In this document: in pieces, positions 24,687-32,627 of the stretch | Layout of the letters: the number at the start of each line of letters is the position of its first letter | How positions within the stretch are numbered: position 1 is the first letter of the stretch | From: Sandaracinobacteroides sp039808025 | GTDB taxonomy: Bacteria > Pseudomonadota > Alphaproteobacteria > Sphingomonadales > Sphingomonadaceae | Assembly: GCA_039808025.1 (NCBI GenBank) | Contig: JBDHSK010000009.1 | Span: forward strand, 62,001 to 126,000 | Direction: 5' to 3' | Length of the DNA: 64,000 nucleotides | Program-made: the position numbers and the translations under genes | The notes under the pieces: model-generated | What the model saw: the letters and a program-made list of their open reading frames with translations, nothing else | Database searches by the model: none | Told to the model about the DNA's origin: nothing

Positions 24687-25060
24687 ACGACGCGCTGCTT
24701 CGCCTGGTACTGCTGGTGATTTCGTGCATCACGGTCGTCACCGGCCTTTGTCAGCTCGTCTTGCCTGGCTGGATTCTGGCGATGGCAGGCGGTGTGTCGT
24801 CTCCGGGGGCAGACCATTTCTTCGCCACCGTGGGGATGTTCATGGTCATCACCGGCGCCATGTTCGCCCAGGCGCTGTGGCAGCGCACGGGCGAGCGTGT
24901 CGTGGCGTTGTGGATCGGTGTCCAGAAGCTGGCGGCGGCCGGCCTTGTCGTCTGGGGTATCCAGAAAGGTCTGCTGGGGCAGATCGCCTATGGAGTCGCC
25001 GTGTTCGATCTGGCGACGGGTATGCTGGCCTGGATCTTCACTGCCAGGCGGGCGCAATGA
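24683..25060 (+). CDS. Small four-helix membrane protein
   Basis: A 125-residue membrane protein with four hydrophobic helices and very short loops; charged residues are few (ERVVALW, TARRAQ). It starts with MNDALLRLVLLV and overlaps genes on both sides as ATGA. It has the same size and helix pattern as the next protein, so the two may come from a duplication and act as a pair, although little identity is seen by eye. I do not recognise a family with certainty; DUF4345-like proteins have this size and topology. The reading frame is open about 100 bases upstream, but that part lies inside the previous gene and lacks a ribosome site. Confidence 0.7.
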   Translation: MNDALLRLVLLVISCITVVTGLCQLVLPGWILAMAGGVSSPGADHFFATVGMFMVITGAMFAQALWQRTGERVVALWIGVQKLAAAGLVVWGIQKGLLGQIAYGVAVFDLATGMLAWIFTARRAQ

Positions 25061-25467
25061 TGGCGCGGATCTCGGCGGTTCTGGTGCTGGCATATGCGGC
25101 CATGCTCTGTGTGGTGGGGGCGGCGGGAATCGTCTCGGCGCACTGGGAGCTGACGCAGCTGTTTCATCTGCCGCTCGACCAGCAGATGCCGGAGGTGCGC
25201 GCGACCTTTCTCAACCAGTACCGTTTCCTGAAAGCCATCGAACTCGCCGCCGGTATCGCCTGCCTCGCCTCGCGTCAGGCCATCCTTGAGGGTGGCCTGG
25301 CCGGCACGCTGTTCCTCATTCTGGTGGCGAGCGGGGTGGTGGCACGGAGCATCGCATGGATTGTCGATGGCACACCGGCTCCGGTCTTCCTGGTTTTTCT
25401 GGCGCTCGAGCTGCTGGTCTTTGTTGTCACTCTGCTTCACCTGCGCACGAGGCCGGCCCATGGCTGA
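25057..25467 (+). CDS. DUF4345-like four-helix membrane protein
   Basis: A 136-residue membrane protein with four helices: 5-24, a short amphipathic stretch around HWELTQLFHLP, then about 60-78, 85-103 and 108-127. The pattern RFLKAIELAAG followed by ARSIAWIVDGTPAPVF and LALELL matches the usual layout of DUF4345 proteins, whose function is unknown. It begins at ATG 25057 (a second ATG follows at 25060), overlapping the preceding stop, and its end overlaps the patatin gene by eight bases. With the two preceding proteins it could form a small membrane complex that anchors the soluble enzymes of the operon; that is inference from gene order only. Confidence 0.72.
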   Translation: MMARISAVLVLAYAAMLCVVGAAGIVSAHWELTQLFHLPLDQQMPEVRATFLNQYRFLKAIELAAGIACLASRQAILEGGLAGTLFLILVASGVVARSIAWIVDGTPAPVFLVFLALELLVFVVTLLHLRTRPAHG

Positions 25468-26980
25468 CCAGCCGCCGATCGCTCCGGAAACGCCCAATCG
25501 CAATGCGCTGATCCTGCCGGGTGGCGGCATGCGGGTCGCCTATCAGGCGGGGGTGGTGAAAGCGCTGTTTGATGCGGGGCTGCGCTTTTCCTATGCCGAT
25601 GGCGCCTCGGGCGGGACGATGAATCTGGCAGCTCTGCTGAGCGGGGTTTCACCCGATGACCTGTGCCGGCGCTGGCGGACTCTGCCGACGCGCCGCTTCG
25701 TCTCGTTGCGCAACCCTGGTGCCTACCTGCGGTTTCCGCGAACCGGGGCGCTTGGTGACTTTGACGGGATCGAGCAGGTCATTTTCCCGCATCTGGGCAT
25801 AGACCTGCCGCACCTGCGACGGGCGCAGGGCGTGATTGCCACCTTCAACGTCTGCGACTTCGGCGGGAAGTGCGTCGTGCCGGTGCCGCAGGGCGAGATG
25901 TCGCGTGAGCTGCTGCTTGCAGCCATTTCTCTGCCGCTGGTCACGCCTCCGCTCAGCTACAGGGGCCGGATCTGGACCGATGCGGTCTGGATCCGCGACT
26001 GCAACCTGCTGGCGGCTGTGCGCGCCGGAGCCAACCGGCTGTGGGTGGCCTGGTGTATCGGCAATACCGACCGGTTCGGCGACGGCCTGCTGGAAAAATA
26101 TGTGCATATGATCGAGATGGCGGCGATCGGCCGTCTGAATGAAGACCTGGCCGCGATCGCCGAGTTGAACGCACGCATCGCCATGGGAGAGCGGCCCTTC
26201 GGTCATTCCGAGCCGATCGAGGTGATGATGATCGGTCCGGAAAAGCCGATCCCGCTCGATCCCGATTTTCTCGCTGGTCGCATCGATGCGACTTCACTCG
26301 TCGCTTATGGCTACCGCGACGCGCAGCGGGTGCTTGCGAAAGGCACGCCCGCGGCGCTTGACAACAGTGCAACAAAGATGACGGAGCACGGCGAGGGCCT
26401 GCATTTCCGCGAAGTCATGTCCGGACGAATCTGCTTTGGAGAGACTGACCCGGAGCGGGGCTATCAAAGCGTAGCCGCGATGCCGGTTGCCATCCACGCA
26501 ACGATCGATATCGACGATACTGCCGCCTTCGTGCGCGACCCTGATCACATAGGCGGGCTTTCCGGACACATCGAGCTGCACCGGCGCGGCGGCTGGCTGC
26601 CCTCGGCAAGGGGGCGTTTCGGCCTGTTTACGCCGGGTCCCGAGCCCGATCTGTGCTACATGATCTATGGCATGCAGATCCTGATCGACGGCCGCCCCTA
26701 CTATTTCGACGGGCGTAAGCACGTGCGCATTGCGGCGCCCTGGAAACTGTGGCCGGCGACGACGACGCTCTATGTCCGGTTGCGAGAGCAAGACGAGCAG
26801 GGCGCGGTGGTGGCGGCCGGGAAGCTCAATCTGGGCGTCTCAGACCTGTTTGACCTGTTCGCCACACTGCACGCCGTCGGCTGTCGATCAAGGCTTGGAG
26901 CCATCCGCTCGGTCGGCCGCTTTCTGCGATTTTTCACCAGCGAGCTGGTTCGCATCTATCTCTTGCGGAGACGGTCATGA
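25460..26980 (+). CDS. Patatin-like phospholipase fused to a beta-rich C-terminal domain
   Basis: A 506-residue two-domain protein. Residues 12-290 are a patatin domain: oxyanion loop GGGMRVAYQAG at 21-31 and the nucleophile in GASGG with Ser50. The expected catalytic Asp-Gly is Asp174 followed by Ala (TDAVW), a small deviation. Patatins are lipid acyl hydrolases. Residues 310-500 are a second, beta-rich domain (SGHIELHRRGGWLPSARG, GRPYYFDGRKHVR, TTTLYVRLRE) which, from memory, resembles the middle domain of long cholesterol-oxidase-like GMC proteins; here it is joined to a patatin instead. Starts and stops overlap neighbours on both sides. It probably acts on a lipid ester in the cytosol or at the inner membrane face. 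Confidence 0.85.
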   Translation: MADQPPIAPETPNRNALILPGGGMRVAYQAGVVKALFDAGLRFSYADGASGGTMNLAALLSGVSPDDLCRRWRTLPTRRFVSLRNPGAYLRFPRTGALGDFDGIEQVIFPHLGIDLPHLRRAQGVIATFNVCDFGGKCVVPVPQGEMSRELLLAAISLPLVTPPLSYRGRIWTDAVWIRDCNLLAAVRAGANRLWVAWCIGNTDRFGDGLLEKYVHMIEMAAIGRLNEDLAAIAELNARIAMGERPFGHSEPIEVMMIGPEKPIPLDPDFLAGRIDATSLVAYGYRDAQRVLAKGTPAALDNSATKMTEHGEGLHFREVMSGRICFGETDPERGYQSVAAMPVAIHATIDIDDTAAFVRDPDHIGGLSGHIELHRRGGWLPSARGRFGLFTPGPEPDLCYMIYGMQILIDGRPYYFDGRKHVRIAAPWKLWPATTTLYVRLREQDEQGAVVAAGKLNLGVSDLFDLFATLHAVGCRSRLGAIRSVGRFLRFFTSELVRIYLLRRRS

Positions 26981-28944
26981 GCTACCGCGCCCCACCGAAG
27001 GCCTTCACCATCCGCCGTCAGGCGCCGGTCAGCTGGTTCAATATCAACCAGCTTGCGGCTACGGCAGCCAAGACGATAGCAGCGACGATCGTCGGGCCGA
27101 TGAGCGGTCGGCGCGAGCTGATGTCGGCGCTCGATCCACCCGACGACAAGCGCAACGGCTACATCGACCTTGGCGGCTACGGCGGCAAAGCCGGGTCGCC
27201 GCTGTGGCTAGATTATCTGGCCGATACCGGCGACGGCTGGAACGCGACGACCTCGGTCGCCTGGCTTGTGGGGCGCGATTCCCTGCTGATCAATCGGTCG
27301 GGCAAGCCGACGCCGCAACCAGTGCCAACAGGGCAGGGTGAGCTTGATCTCGAGGAGTCCGACGACAACTTCGTGCTGCCGCGCGGTTTCATGATGATCG
27401 CGGGCGGCGACGAGGTCTATCCCACGGCCTCCACTGAAAATTATCAGCTGCGACTGGTTCAGCCGTTCATGTGCGCGCGGTATTCGCAGGCGTCGCCAAG
27501 GCAGATTCTCGCAATTCCGGGAAACCACGACTGGTACGACGGGCTGACCGCCTTCATCCGGTTGTTCTGCCAGCGTTGGGACGCGCGACGCTGGATCGGC
27601 GCCTGGCGTGCGCAGCAATGGCGGTCGTATTTTGCGGTAAAGCTGCCCTACGGGTGGTGGATGTGGGGCATCGACGCTGCGCTTGGCGATGATCTCGATC
27701 CGCCACAGATCGACTATTTCCGCGACGTTGCCAAGTCGCTTGCCAAGGGTGATCGTGTTATTCTCTGCGTCCCGGCGCCGCACTGGCCGATGGGGCGCTC
27801 AGACGGCAGGAATACGGCCGCCACGACACGAGAGATGGACGACAAGCTGGCCATCTTCCAGAGGCTGACGACTGCGAATGACGCCGACGGCATCAAGCTG
27901 ATCCTGACCGGCGATCTGCATTATTATGCGCATTTTCAAAGTATCTCTGCGCCCGGACCAACAGACGATCACGAAGACCGCAATCACTATGTCATCTGCG
28001 GTGGTGGCGGCGCTTTCGGGCTGGGCACGATTTGCACACCAGGCCAACCGGTGCACGTCGGTTCAGACCGGGCCGAGCCGGTGCCGGGCGGTCTGTTCCC
28101 CTCCCGCCAGGACTCGGTGCGGCTGCGTCGCGGCCTATGGCGCTTTCCGTTGCGCAATCCGGGTTTCTGCGGCCTGCTGATGGCGTTGCAGTTTATTGCT
28201 CTGTGGCTGATCAGTTCGCTGCGGCCGCCACAGGGCGCCCAGAGTAGCTGGATCGATTACGCGATGAGCCATTCTCTGGGTGCTTTCCTGTGGGAAGTGT
28301 TGAAAGTTCTTCCCTATCCTTCTCTGCTGCTGGGGACTGCGGCCTTCTGCGCCGGGTTCATCGGCTTTGCGATAAGCGGCTGTCGACAGGAAGGGTCGCG
28401 GCTCATGGCGGGCCTTGCCGGGGCGGCCCATGCCTTTGCCCAGATTGCGGGCTCGATCAGTCTGGTCTGGCTCACCTCGCAGGTCGTGCAGGCAGCCTTG
28501 GGGCAGTCAATCAATGGTTTTATGCTGACCATGATCACCGTGATCGCGTCTGCACCGGTTTTATTCGTCTGGTGCGGGCTGCTGTTCGGTCTTTATCTGT
28601 TTGCCGGGCACAAGTTCCTGAAGCTTCATGACCAGGAGGTCTTTTCGGCGCAGGGCATCGAGGACTTCAAGAGCTTCCTGAAACTCAGGGTCGACCCCGA
28701 AGGCATCACCATCTTCCCGATCGGCCTTACCCGGGTGGCACGGGCCTGGCGGCCGGCCCCCACGGTGAAGGTGCAGCCGGGCGGCCTGACCCGTTCCGGC
28801 CTGCTGGCGAGGACGGCCGCGGTTGAGACGCCCGAAGGATGCGTGCGCGTCGTCGATCCGGTCGAGGAGCTGGCGCCGCATCTGATCGAGGCTCCGTTCA
28901 GGATCGCTGGCCGTTCGCAATCGTCGGGAGATCAGCAGGCATGA
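26977..28944 (+). CDS. Membrane-bound metallophosphoesterase
   Basis: A 655-residue protein with an N-terminal calcineurin-like phosphoesterase domain and a C-terminal membrane part. The metal motifs are DTGDGWNAT near residue 83, GGDEVYP at 143-149, GNHDW at 182-186 and GDLHYYAHF about 130 residues later. The first motif has DxGD in place of the usual DxH. Residues from about 390 to 550 hold four or five hydrophobic helices, followed by a soluble tail of about 90 residues. Such proteins may split phosphodiester bonds of lipids or nucleotides near the membrane. It overlaps the patatin gene (ATGA) and the GMC gene (ATGA), so a joint role with these lipid-type enzymes is likely; the substrate is unknown. 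Confidence 0.87.
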   Translation: MSYRAPPKAFTIRRQAPVSWFNINQLAATAAKTIAATIVGPMSGRRELMSALDPPDDKRNGYIDLGGYGGKAGSPLWLDYLADTGDGWNATTSVAWLVGRDSLLINRSGKPTPQPVPTGQGELDLEESDDNFVLPRGFMMIAGGDEVYPTASTENYQLRLVQPFMCARYSQASPRQILAIPGNHDWYDGLTAFIRLFCQRWDARRWIGAWRAQQWRSYFAVKLPYGWWMWGIDAALGDDLDPPQIDYFRDVAKSLAKGDRVILCVPAPHWPMGRSDGRNTAATTREMDDKLAIFQRLTTANDADGIKLILTGDLHYYAHFQSISAPGPTDDHEDRNHYVICGGGGAFGLGTICTPGQPVHVGSDRAEPVPGGLFPSRQDSVRLRRGLWRFPLRNPGFCGLLMALQFIALWLISSLRPPQGAQSSWIDYAMSHSLGAFLWEVLKVLPYPSLLLGTAAFCAGFIGFAISGCRQEGSRLMAGLAGAAHAFAQIAGSISLVWLTSQVVQAALGQSINGFMLTMITVIASAPVLFVWCGLLFGLYLFAGHKFLKLHDQEVFSAQGIEDFKSFLKLRVDPEGITIFPIGLTRVARAWRPAPTVKVQPGGLTRSGLLARTAAVETPEGCVRVVDPVEELAPHLIEAPFRIAGRSQSSGDQQA

Positions 28945-30518
28945 GCTATGATTGCGTCATCATCGGTAGTGGTTTTGGTGGATCGGTCAGCGCCTGCCGT
29001 CTCGCTACGGCCGGGCGCAAGGTACTGGTGCTCGAACGCGGACGCCGCTGGGCTCCGGAGGACTACCCACGCGACGTCGGTGATGCCTGGATCTGGGACG
29101 CGGATGAACCGGAAGAGCAGAATGGCTGGATCGACCTACGCATCATGGACCAGATGTGGGTGGCGCAAGGGGCTGGCGTTGGCGGTGGATCGCTTATTTA
29201 TGCCAATATCTCGATTGATGCGCCCCGCGCCGTGCTTGCCAACGGCTGGCCCGCCGAGATCAATGCCGACAGCCTGGCTTGCTATTATGATCGCGTTGCA
29301 AGGATGCTGGGCTCGGCGCCCTTGCCAGACACCCAGCTGACCCCGCGCTTCAGGCTGATGCGCGACGCGGCCGAGAGCATCGGCGCAGGCGACCGGTTCC
29401 GCAAGGTTGATCTGGCCGTGACCTTCGGCAAGGCCTGGCGCCCTGATCTGCCCGACGCCACCAACGCGCGCCATTCGCAGTACTGGACCAATCCGCAGGG
29501 GCGAACCCAGGGCACCTGCATCCACTGCGGCAACTGCGATATCGGCTGCGAGGTACAGGCGAAGAACACGCTTGACCTCAACTACCTGGCAGCGGCCGAG
29601 TCGTCTGGCGCCGTCATCCAGCCGCTGTCGCTTGTCACGCACCTGTCCGACCTTGGTGACCGCTGGCGTGTGCACTATGACCTGCTGGTCGATCGCCGAC
29701 GCGAGTCGCGTGCGATCGATGCCAGGCAGGTGATCCTGGCGGCCGGCTCGCTGGGCTCGACCGAGATTTTGCTGCGCTCCCGTGATGAATATCGTTCGAT
29801 CGGCAATCTGCCCCATGCACTTGGCTTTGGCTGGAGTTCGAACGGTGATTTCCTGACTCCTGCTTTCTACGAGGATCGCGCCATTGATCCCACAGTGGGG
29901 CCGACGATCACCTGCGCCATCGATTTCCTGGACGGTGTCGAGCGGGGGCGGTTTTTTGTCGAGGATGGCGGCTTTCCCAATGTCATCGCCAATTTCGTCA
30001 GGGAGCGGCTGCATCACAAGAGTGTGGGGTGGGGAGAGCGCCGGTTGCTGAAAGCGCTGGGACAGACCCTGGGCAGACGTCCGCTGGCCAACATGATGCT
30101 GTGGTTCGGCCAGGCGATCGATGGTGGCGACGGGCAGCTTTACCTTGGCCGCAGCCTGATCAGGCCCTGGCGCCGCAAGCTGCGGCTCGACTGGAACCCG
30201 CGCCGGTCGGAACCAGGTGTGGGTGGGCTGGCCGCTATGCATGAGAAACTGTCCCGCGCGACCGGTGGCACGCCGATGGTGCCAGCCAGCTGGAAGGTTT
30301 TCCGCAATCTGGTGACCCCGCATCCGCTGGGCGGCTGCAACATGTCTACCGCACCGGCCACCGGCGTGGTTGACCACACCGGCGCCGTATTCGGGCATCG
30401 CGGGCTTTACGTGCTCGACGGCTCAATCGTGCCGCGGCCCATCGGGCTAAACCCCTCGAAGACGATCGCCGCCCTGGCGGAACGCGCAACCGATATCATG
30501 CTGTCCCGCGTTAGCTGA
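28941..30518 (+). CDS. GMC family oxidoreductase (cholesterol oxidase-like) with four-cysteine motif
   Basis: A 525-residue flavoenzyme of the GMC superfamily, oxidising an alcohol to an aldehyde or ketone. The FAD loop is IIGSGFGGSVSACRL near residue 7, the second FAD segment is AQGAGVGGGSLIYANIS near residue 75, and the C-terminal active-site block has HPLGGCNM and GLNPSKTIAALAER. Cys193, 196, 199 and 203 (C-x2-C-x2-C-x3-C) form a cluster-type motif seen in a subgroup of GMC proteins related to cholesterol oxidase; it could bind an iron-sulfur centre, which would point to electron transfer to a carrier instead of oxygen. No Tat signal is visible. It is last in the overlapping operon. Confidence 0.88.
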   Translation: MSYDCVIIGSGFGGSVSACRLATAGRKVLVLERGRRWAPEDYPRDVGDAWIWDADEPEEQNGWIDLRIMDQMWVAQGAGVGGGSLIYANISIDAPRAVLANGWPAEINADSLACYYDRVARMLGSAPLPDTQLTPRFRLMRDAAESIGAGDRFRKVDLAVTFGKAWRPDLPDATNARHSQYWTNPQGRTQGTCIHCGNCDIGCEVQAKNTLDLNYLAAAESSGAVIQPLSLVTHLSDLGDRWRVHYDLLVDRRRESRAIDARQVILAAGSLGSTEILLRSRDEYRSIGNLPHALGFGWSSNGDFLTPAFYEDRAIDPTVGPTITCAIDFLDGVERGRFFVEDGGFPNVIANFVRERLHHKSVGWGERRLLKALGQTLGRRPLANMMLWFGQAIDGGDGQLYLGRSLIRPWRRKLRLDWNPRRSEPGVGGLAAMHEKLSRATGGTPMVPASWKVFRNLVTPHPLGGCNMSTAPATGVVDHTGAVFGHRGLYVLDGSIVPRPIGLNPSKTIAALAERATDIMLSRVS

Positions 30519-30527
30519 AGGGGCCGC

Positions 30528-30559
30528 TGATTGTCTGGTATCCTGTTACCGGGCAATCA
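30528..30559 (+). terminator. Stem-loop after the GMC gene
   Basis: TGATTG at 30528-30533 pairs with CAATCA at 30554-30559, and inside it GGTA pairs with TACC around a TCCTGT loop, with two mismatches between. The stem begins nine bases after the GMC stop. No run of T follows, so it is not a classical terminator; it may stabilise the end of the long operon message or reduce read-through into the FGE gene. Confidence 0.4.
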
Positions 30560-30692
30560 CCAGATCATTGCCGATTGTGTGCGCAATTCCGAGAAGCCGG
30601 GCGCGGGCAGTATGCGGGACACGCTTGCCCATTGGGTGTCGACGGTGGAAGGTCTGGACGCCGGGGAAGCGCTGATGAAGGGTAACAGATGA
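30531..30692 (+). CDS. Possible short gene upstream of the FGE gene
   Basis: An open frame of 53 codons starting with TTG and ending as ATGA with the start of the FGE gene. An internal ATG at 30612 would give 26 residues (RDTLAHWVSTVEGLDAGE is the middle part). No ribosome site is clear and I recognise no family. It may be a real small protein, the remains of a gene whose front was lost, or chance; the ATGA overlap is the only point in its favour. Confidence 0.2.
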   Translation: MSGILLPGNHQIIADCVRNSEKPGAGSMRDTLAHWVSTVEGLDAGEALMKGNR

Positions 30693-31633
30693 AGGGTATC
30701 GGTGCGCAAGCGGAGGATATCAGGACCGCCGGGATGCGACAGATCACCGGTGGCGTGTTCTGGATGGGCGCTGATGACGGTTATCCAGAGGAAGCGCCGG
30801 TGCGGCGTGTTTCCATCAACCCCTTCTGGCTTGATGAAGCGCCTGTCACCAACCGCGAGTTCGCGGCATTCGTGATGGCGACCGGCCATGTGACGCTGGC
30901 CGAAACCGCCCCAACGGCAAGTGATTTTCCGCACGCGGACCCCGCGATGTTGCGCGCCGGTTCGTTGGTGTTCATCCAGCCGCGCCAGCCAGTGTCGCTG
31001 GATGACGCTGGGCGGTGGTGGCAGTTCGTCTTCGGTGCCGATTGGCGGCATCCCGAAGGACCGGAAAGCACAATAGAAGGCCTGATGGACCATCCTGTGG
31101 TTCACGTCGCCTGGGCTGATGCCGAAGCCTATGCGCGATGGGCAGGCAAACGGCTGCCCACGGAAGCAGAATGGGAATTCGCCGCGCGAGGCAACCTTGA
31201 TCGCGCCACTTATGCCTGGGGAGACGCGCTGGCCCCGGCTGGGCGCTATCTTGCCAACTATTGGCGCGGAGAGTTTCCATGGCGCCGACAGCAGGGAGAT
31301 TTCCGCAGGACTAGCCCCGTGCGCAGCTTCGCGGCCAATTCCTTCGGCCTGTTCGACATGATCGGCAATGTGTGGGAGTGGACAGCAGACTGGTATGCAG
31401 ATGGCCGGGTGCTGGCAGCGGGACGAAGTTGCTGCATTCCGGCAAATCCGCGTGGCGGAAGCCGACAGGCGAGCCTTGATCCGGAATCGGGCTTTGAGCG
31501 GCGCGTTCTGAAAGGGGGATCACACCTGTGCGCTGAAAACTACTGTCGGCGTTATCGACCGGCAGCCCGCTATGCGCAGACGGTCGATACCTCGACCAGC
31601 CACATCGGTTTCCGCTGTGCGCGGGATGGCTAG
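30689..31633 (+). CDS. Formylglycine-generating enzyme (SUMF1/FGE family)
   Basis: A 314-residue FGE-sulfatase domain protein with the catalytic pair kept: Cys281 and Cys286 in GGSHLCAENYCRRYR, equal in spacing to Cys336/Cys341 of human FGE, followed by the conserved NxGFRCA-type end (SHIGFRCAR). Other family marks are EAPVTNREFAAFV near residue 50, RLPTEAEWEFAARG near 155 and NVWEWTADWY near 227. Because both copper-binding cysteines remain, it is probably a true FGE that oxidises the cysteine of a CxPxR motif in sulfatases or related hydrolases, and not one of the many non-catalytic homologues. No sulfatase is encoded in the window. It lies 170 bases after the GMC gene. Confidence 0.87.
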   Translation: MKGIGAQAEDIRTAGMRQITGGVFWMGADDGYPEEAPVRRVSINPFWLDEAPVTNREFAAFVMATGHVTLAETAPTASDFPHADPAMLRAGSLVFIQPRQPVSLDDAGRWWQFVFGADWRHPEGPESTIEGLMDHPVVHVAWADAEAYARWAGKRLPTEAEWEFAARGNLDRATYAWGDALAPAGRYLANYWRGEFPWRRQQGDFRRTSPVRSFAANSFGLFDMIGNVWEWTADWYADGRVLAAGRSCCIPANPRGGSRQASLDPESGFERRVLKGGSHLCAENYCRRYRPAARYAQTVDTSTSHIGFRCARDG

Positions 31634-31794
31634 GGTTATAACCCATGTGTTTGCAGTGACGACTGCCATTCCGACTCGTGGTGAGGAACACCTGTTTAAT
31701 TTGGCTTTTACTCGCGCGCGATAGGTTGCATTTTACCAGAATCTAACCGGTTTCCGACTTACTTGACGATATCCGTGGTTTGCAGGAATATCAG

Positions 31795-32397
31795 ATGGCG
31801 AAGCGCAGCATCAAAGATGAGGAGATGGGCGGCGTAACCAAGGCTGACCAGATCTGCCATCTCGCCGCCGAAGGACTGTCCGTTTCGGACATCGCGGCGC
31901 AGGTCGGCATTCGATACCAGCACGCATACAATGTGTTGAAGCGAAGCGGGACGGTTGCCGCGCCACGTCCAGCGAAGGCCCCAATCGCCAGCAAGCCGTC
32001 GCTTGACGTGTAGACGTTGCTCGACGCGGGATTTTATCGCGCATCGGAATGGAGCCTAGCCGACGCTGGGTTGCTGGTTCTCACCGAGGCGCTGCCCAAG
32101 GGCGTAGGGGTCTATGCGTTCGCAAGGGACGGGACCGTTCTGTATGTGGGCGTGGCGACGATGGGGCTGGCAAAGCGGGTATCCTTCTACGCCAAGCCGG
32201 GCGTGTCTCAGCGGACAAGCCTTCGGCTCAACGACACCATCCGCCGCGAGCTTCAAGCCGCCGCGCGGATTGAGGTGTTGATCGCCCAGCCAGACGACAT
32301 GGAGTGGAACGGCCTCCCTGTGCATGGGGCGGCGGGCTTGGAGCTGGGGCTGATAAAAGCCTACGCGCTGCCGTGGAACAAGAGGAGCGCCGGATAG
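31795..32397 (+). pseudogene. HTH / GIY-YIG nuclease gene interrupted by an in-frame amber codon
   Basis: One reading frame of 201 codons broken by a single TAG at 32011-32013. The first part (72 residues from ATG 31795) is a helix-turn-helix (ADQICHLAAEGLSVSDIAAQVGIRY shortened: core SVSDIAAQVGIRYQHAYNV). The second part, in the same frame and without any gap, is a GIY-YIG domain: GVYAFARDGTVLYVGVA, then the arginine in AKRVSFY, and a C-terminal GLELGLIKAYALPWN. From memory, single proteins that join such an HTH to a GIY-YIG domain occur in related bacteria, so this was one gene. The second half could restart at TTG 32017, but without a ribosome site. A sequencing error or amber suppression are the alternatives. 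Confidence 0.75.
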
Positions 32398-32402
32398 TGC
32401 CG

Positions 32403-32435
32403 CACCGTCTTAATTCCCGTCTTTCTAAGACGGTG
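32403..32435. repeat. Alternative stem-loops after the GIY-YIG gene
   Basis: CACCGTCTTA at 32403-32412 pairs perfectly with TAAGACGGTG at 32426-32435. A second copy of CCGTCTT at 32417-32423 pairs with the same right arm (AAGACGG, 32427-32433) around a three-base loop, so two exclusive hairpins are possible. It lies between the GIY-YIG gene and tRNA-Lys, whose transcript ends from the other side; a shared terminator is the simplest role, though no T run is present. Confidence 0.5.
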
Positions 32436-32470
32436 GCCCCGGAGGGAGTGGGCTAACCTATTGGAAAGTT

Positions 32471-32546
<76 letters not shown>

Positions 32547-32627
32547 ATACCGGGTATCGGGGGAAGCCCCCGCTGGAAGGCGCGGCGTTAGCAGGCGTCT
32601 GGCGGCTTGTCTACCCCCTAACGGCAA

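Noticed and set aside
22293..31633. A CxPxR sulfatase motif as FGE target
   Set aside because: Cysteine-proline pairs in the operon proteins do not match C-x-P-x-R; the nearest is inside the FGE itself and lacks the arginine.
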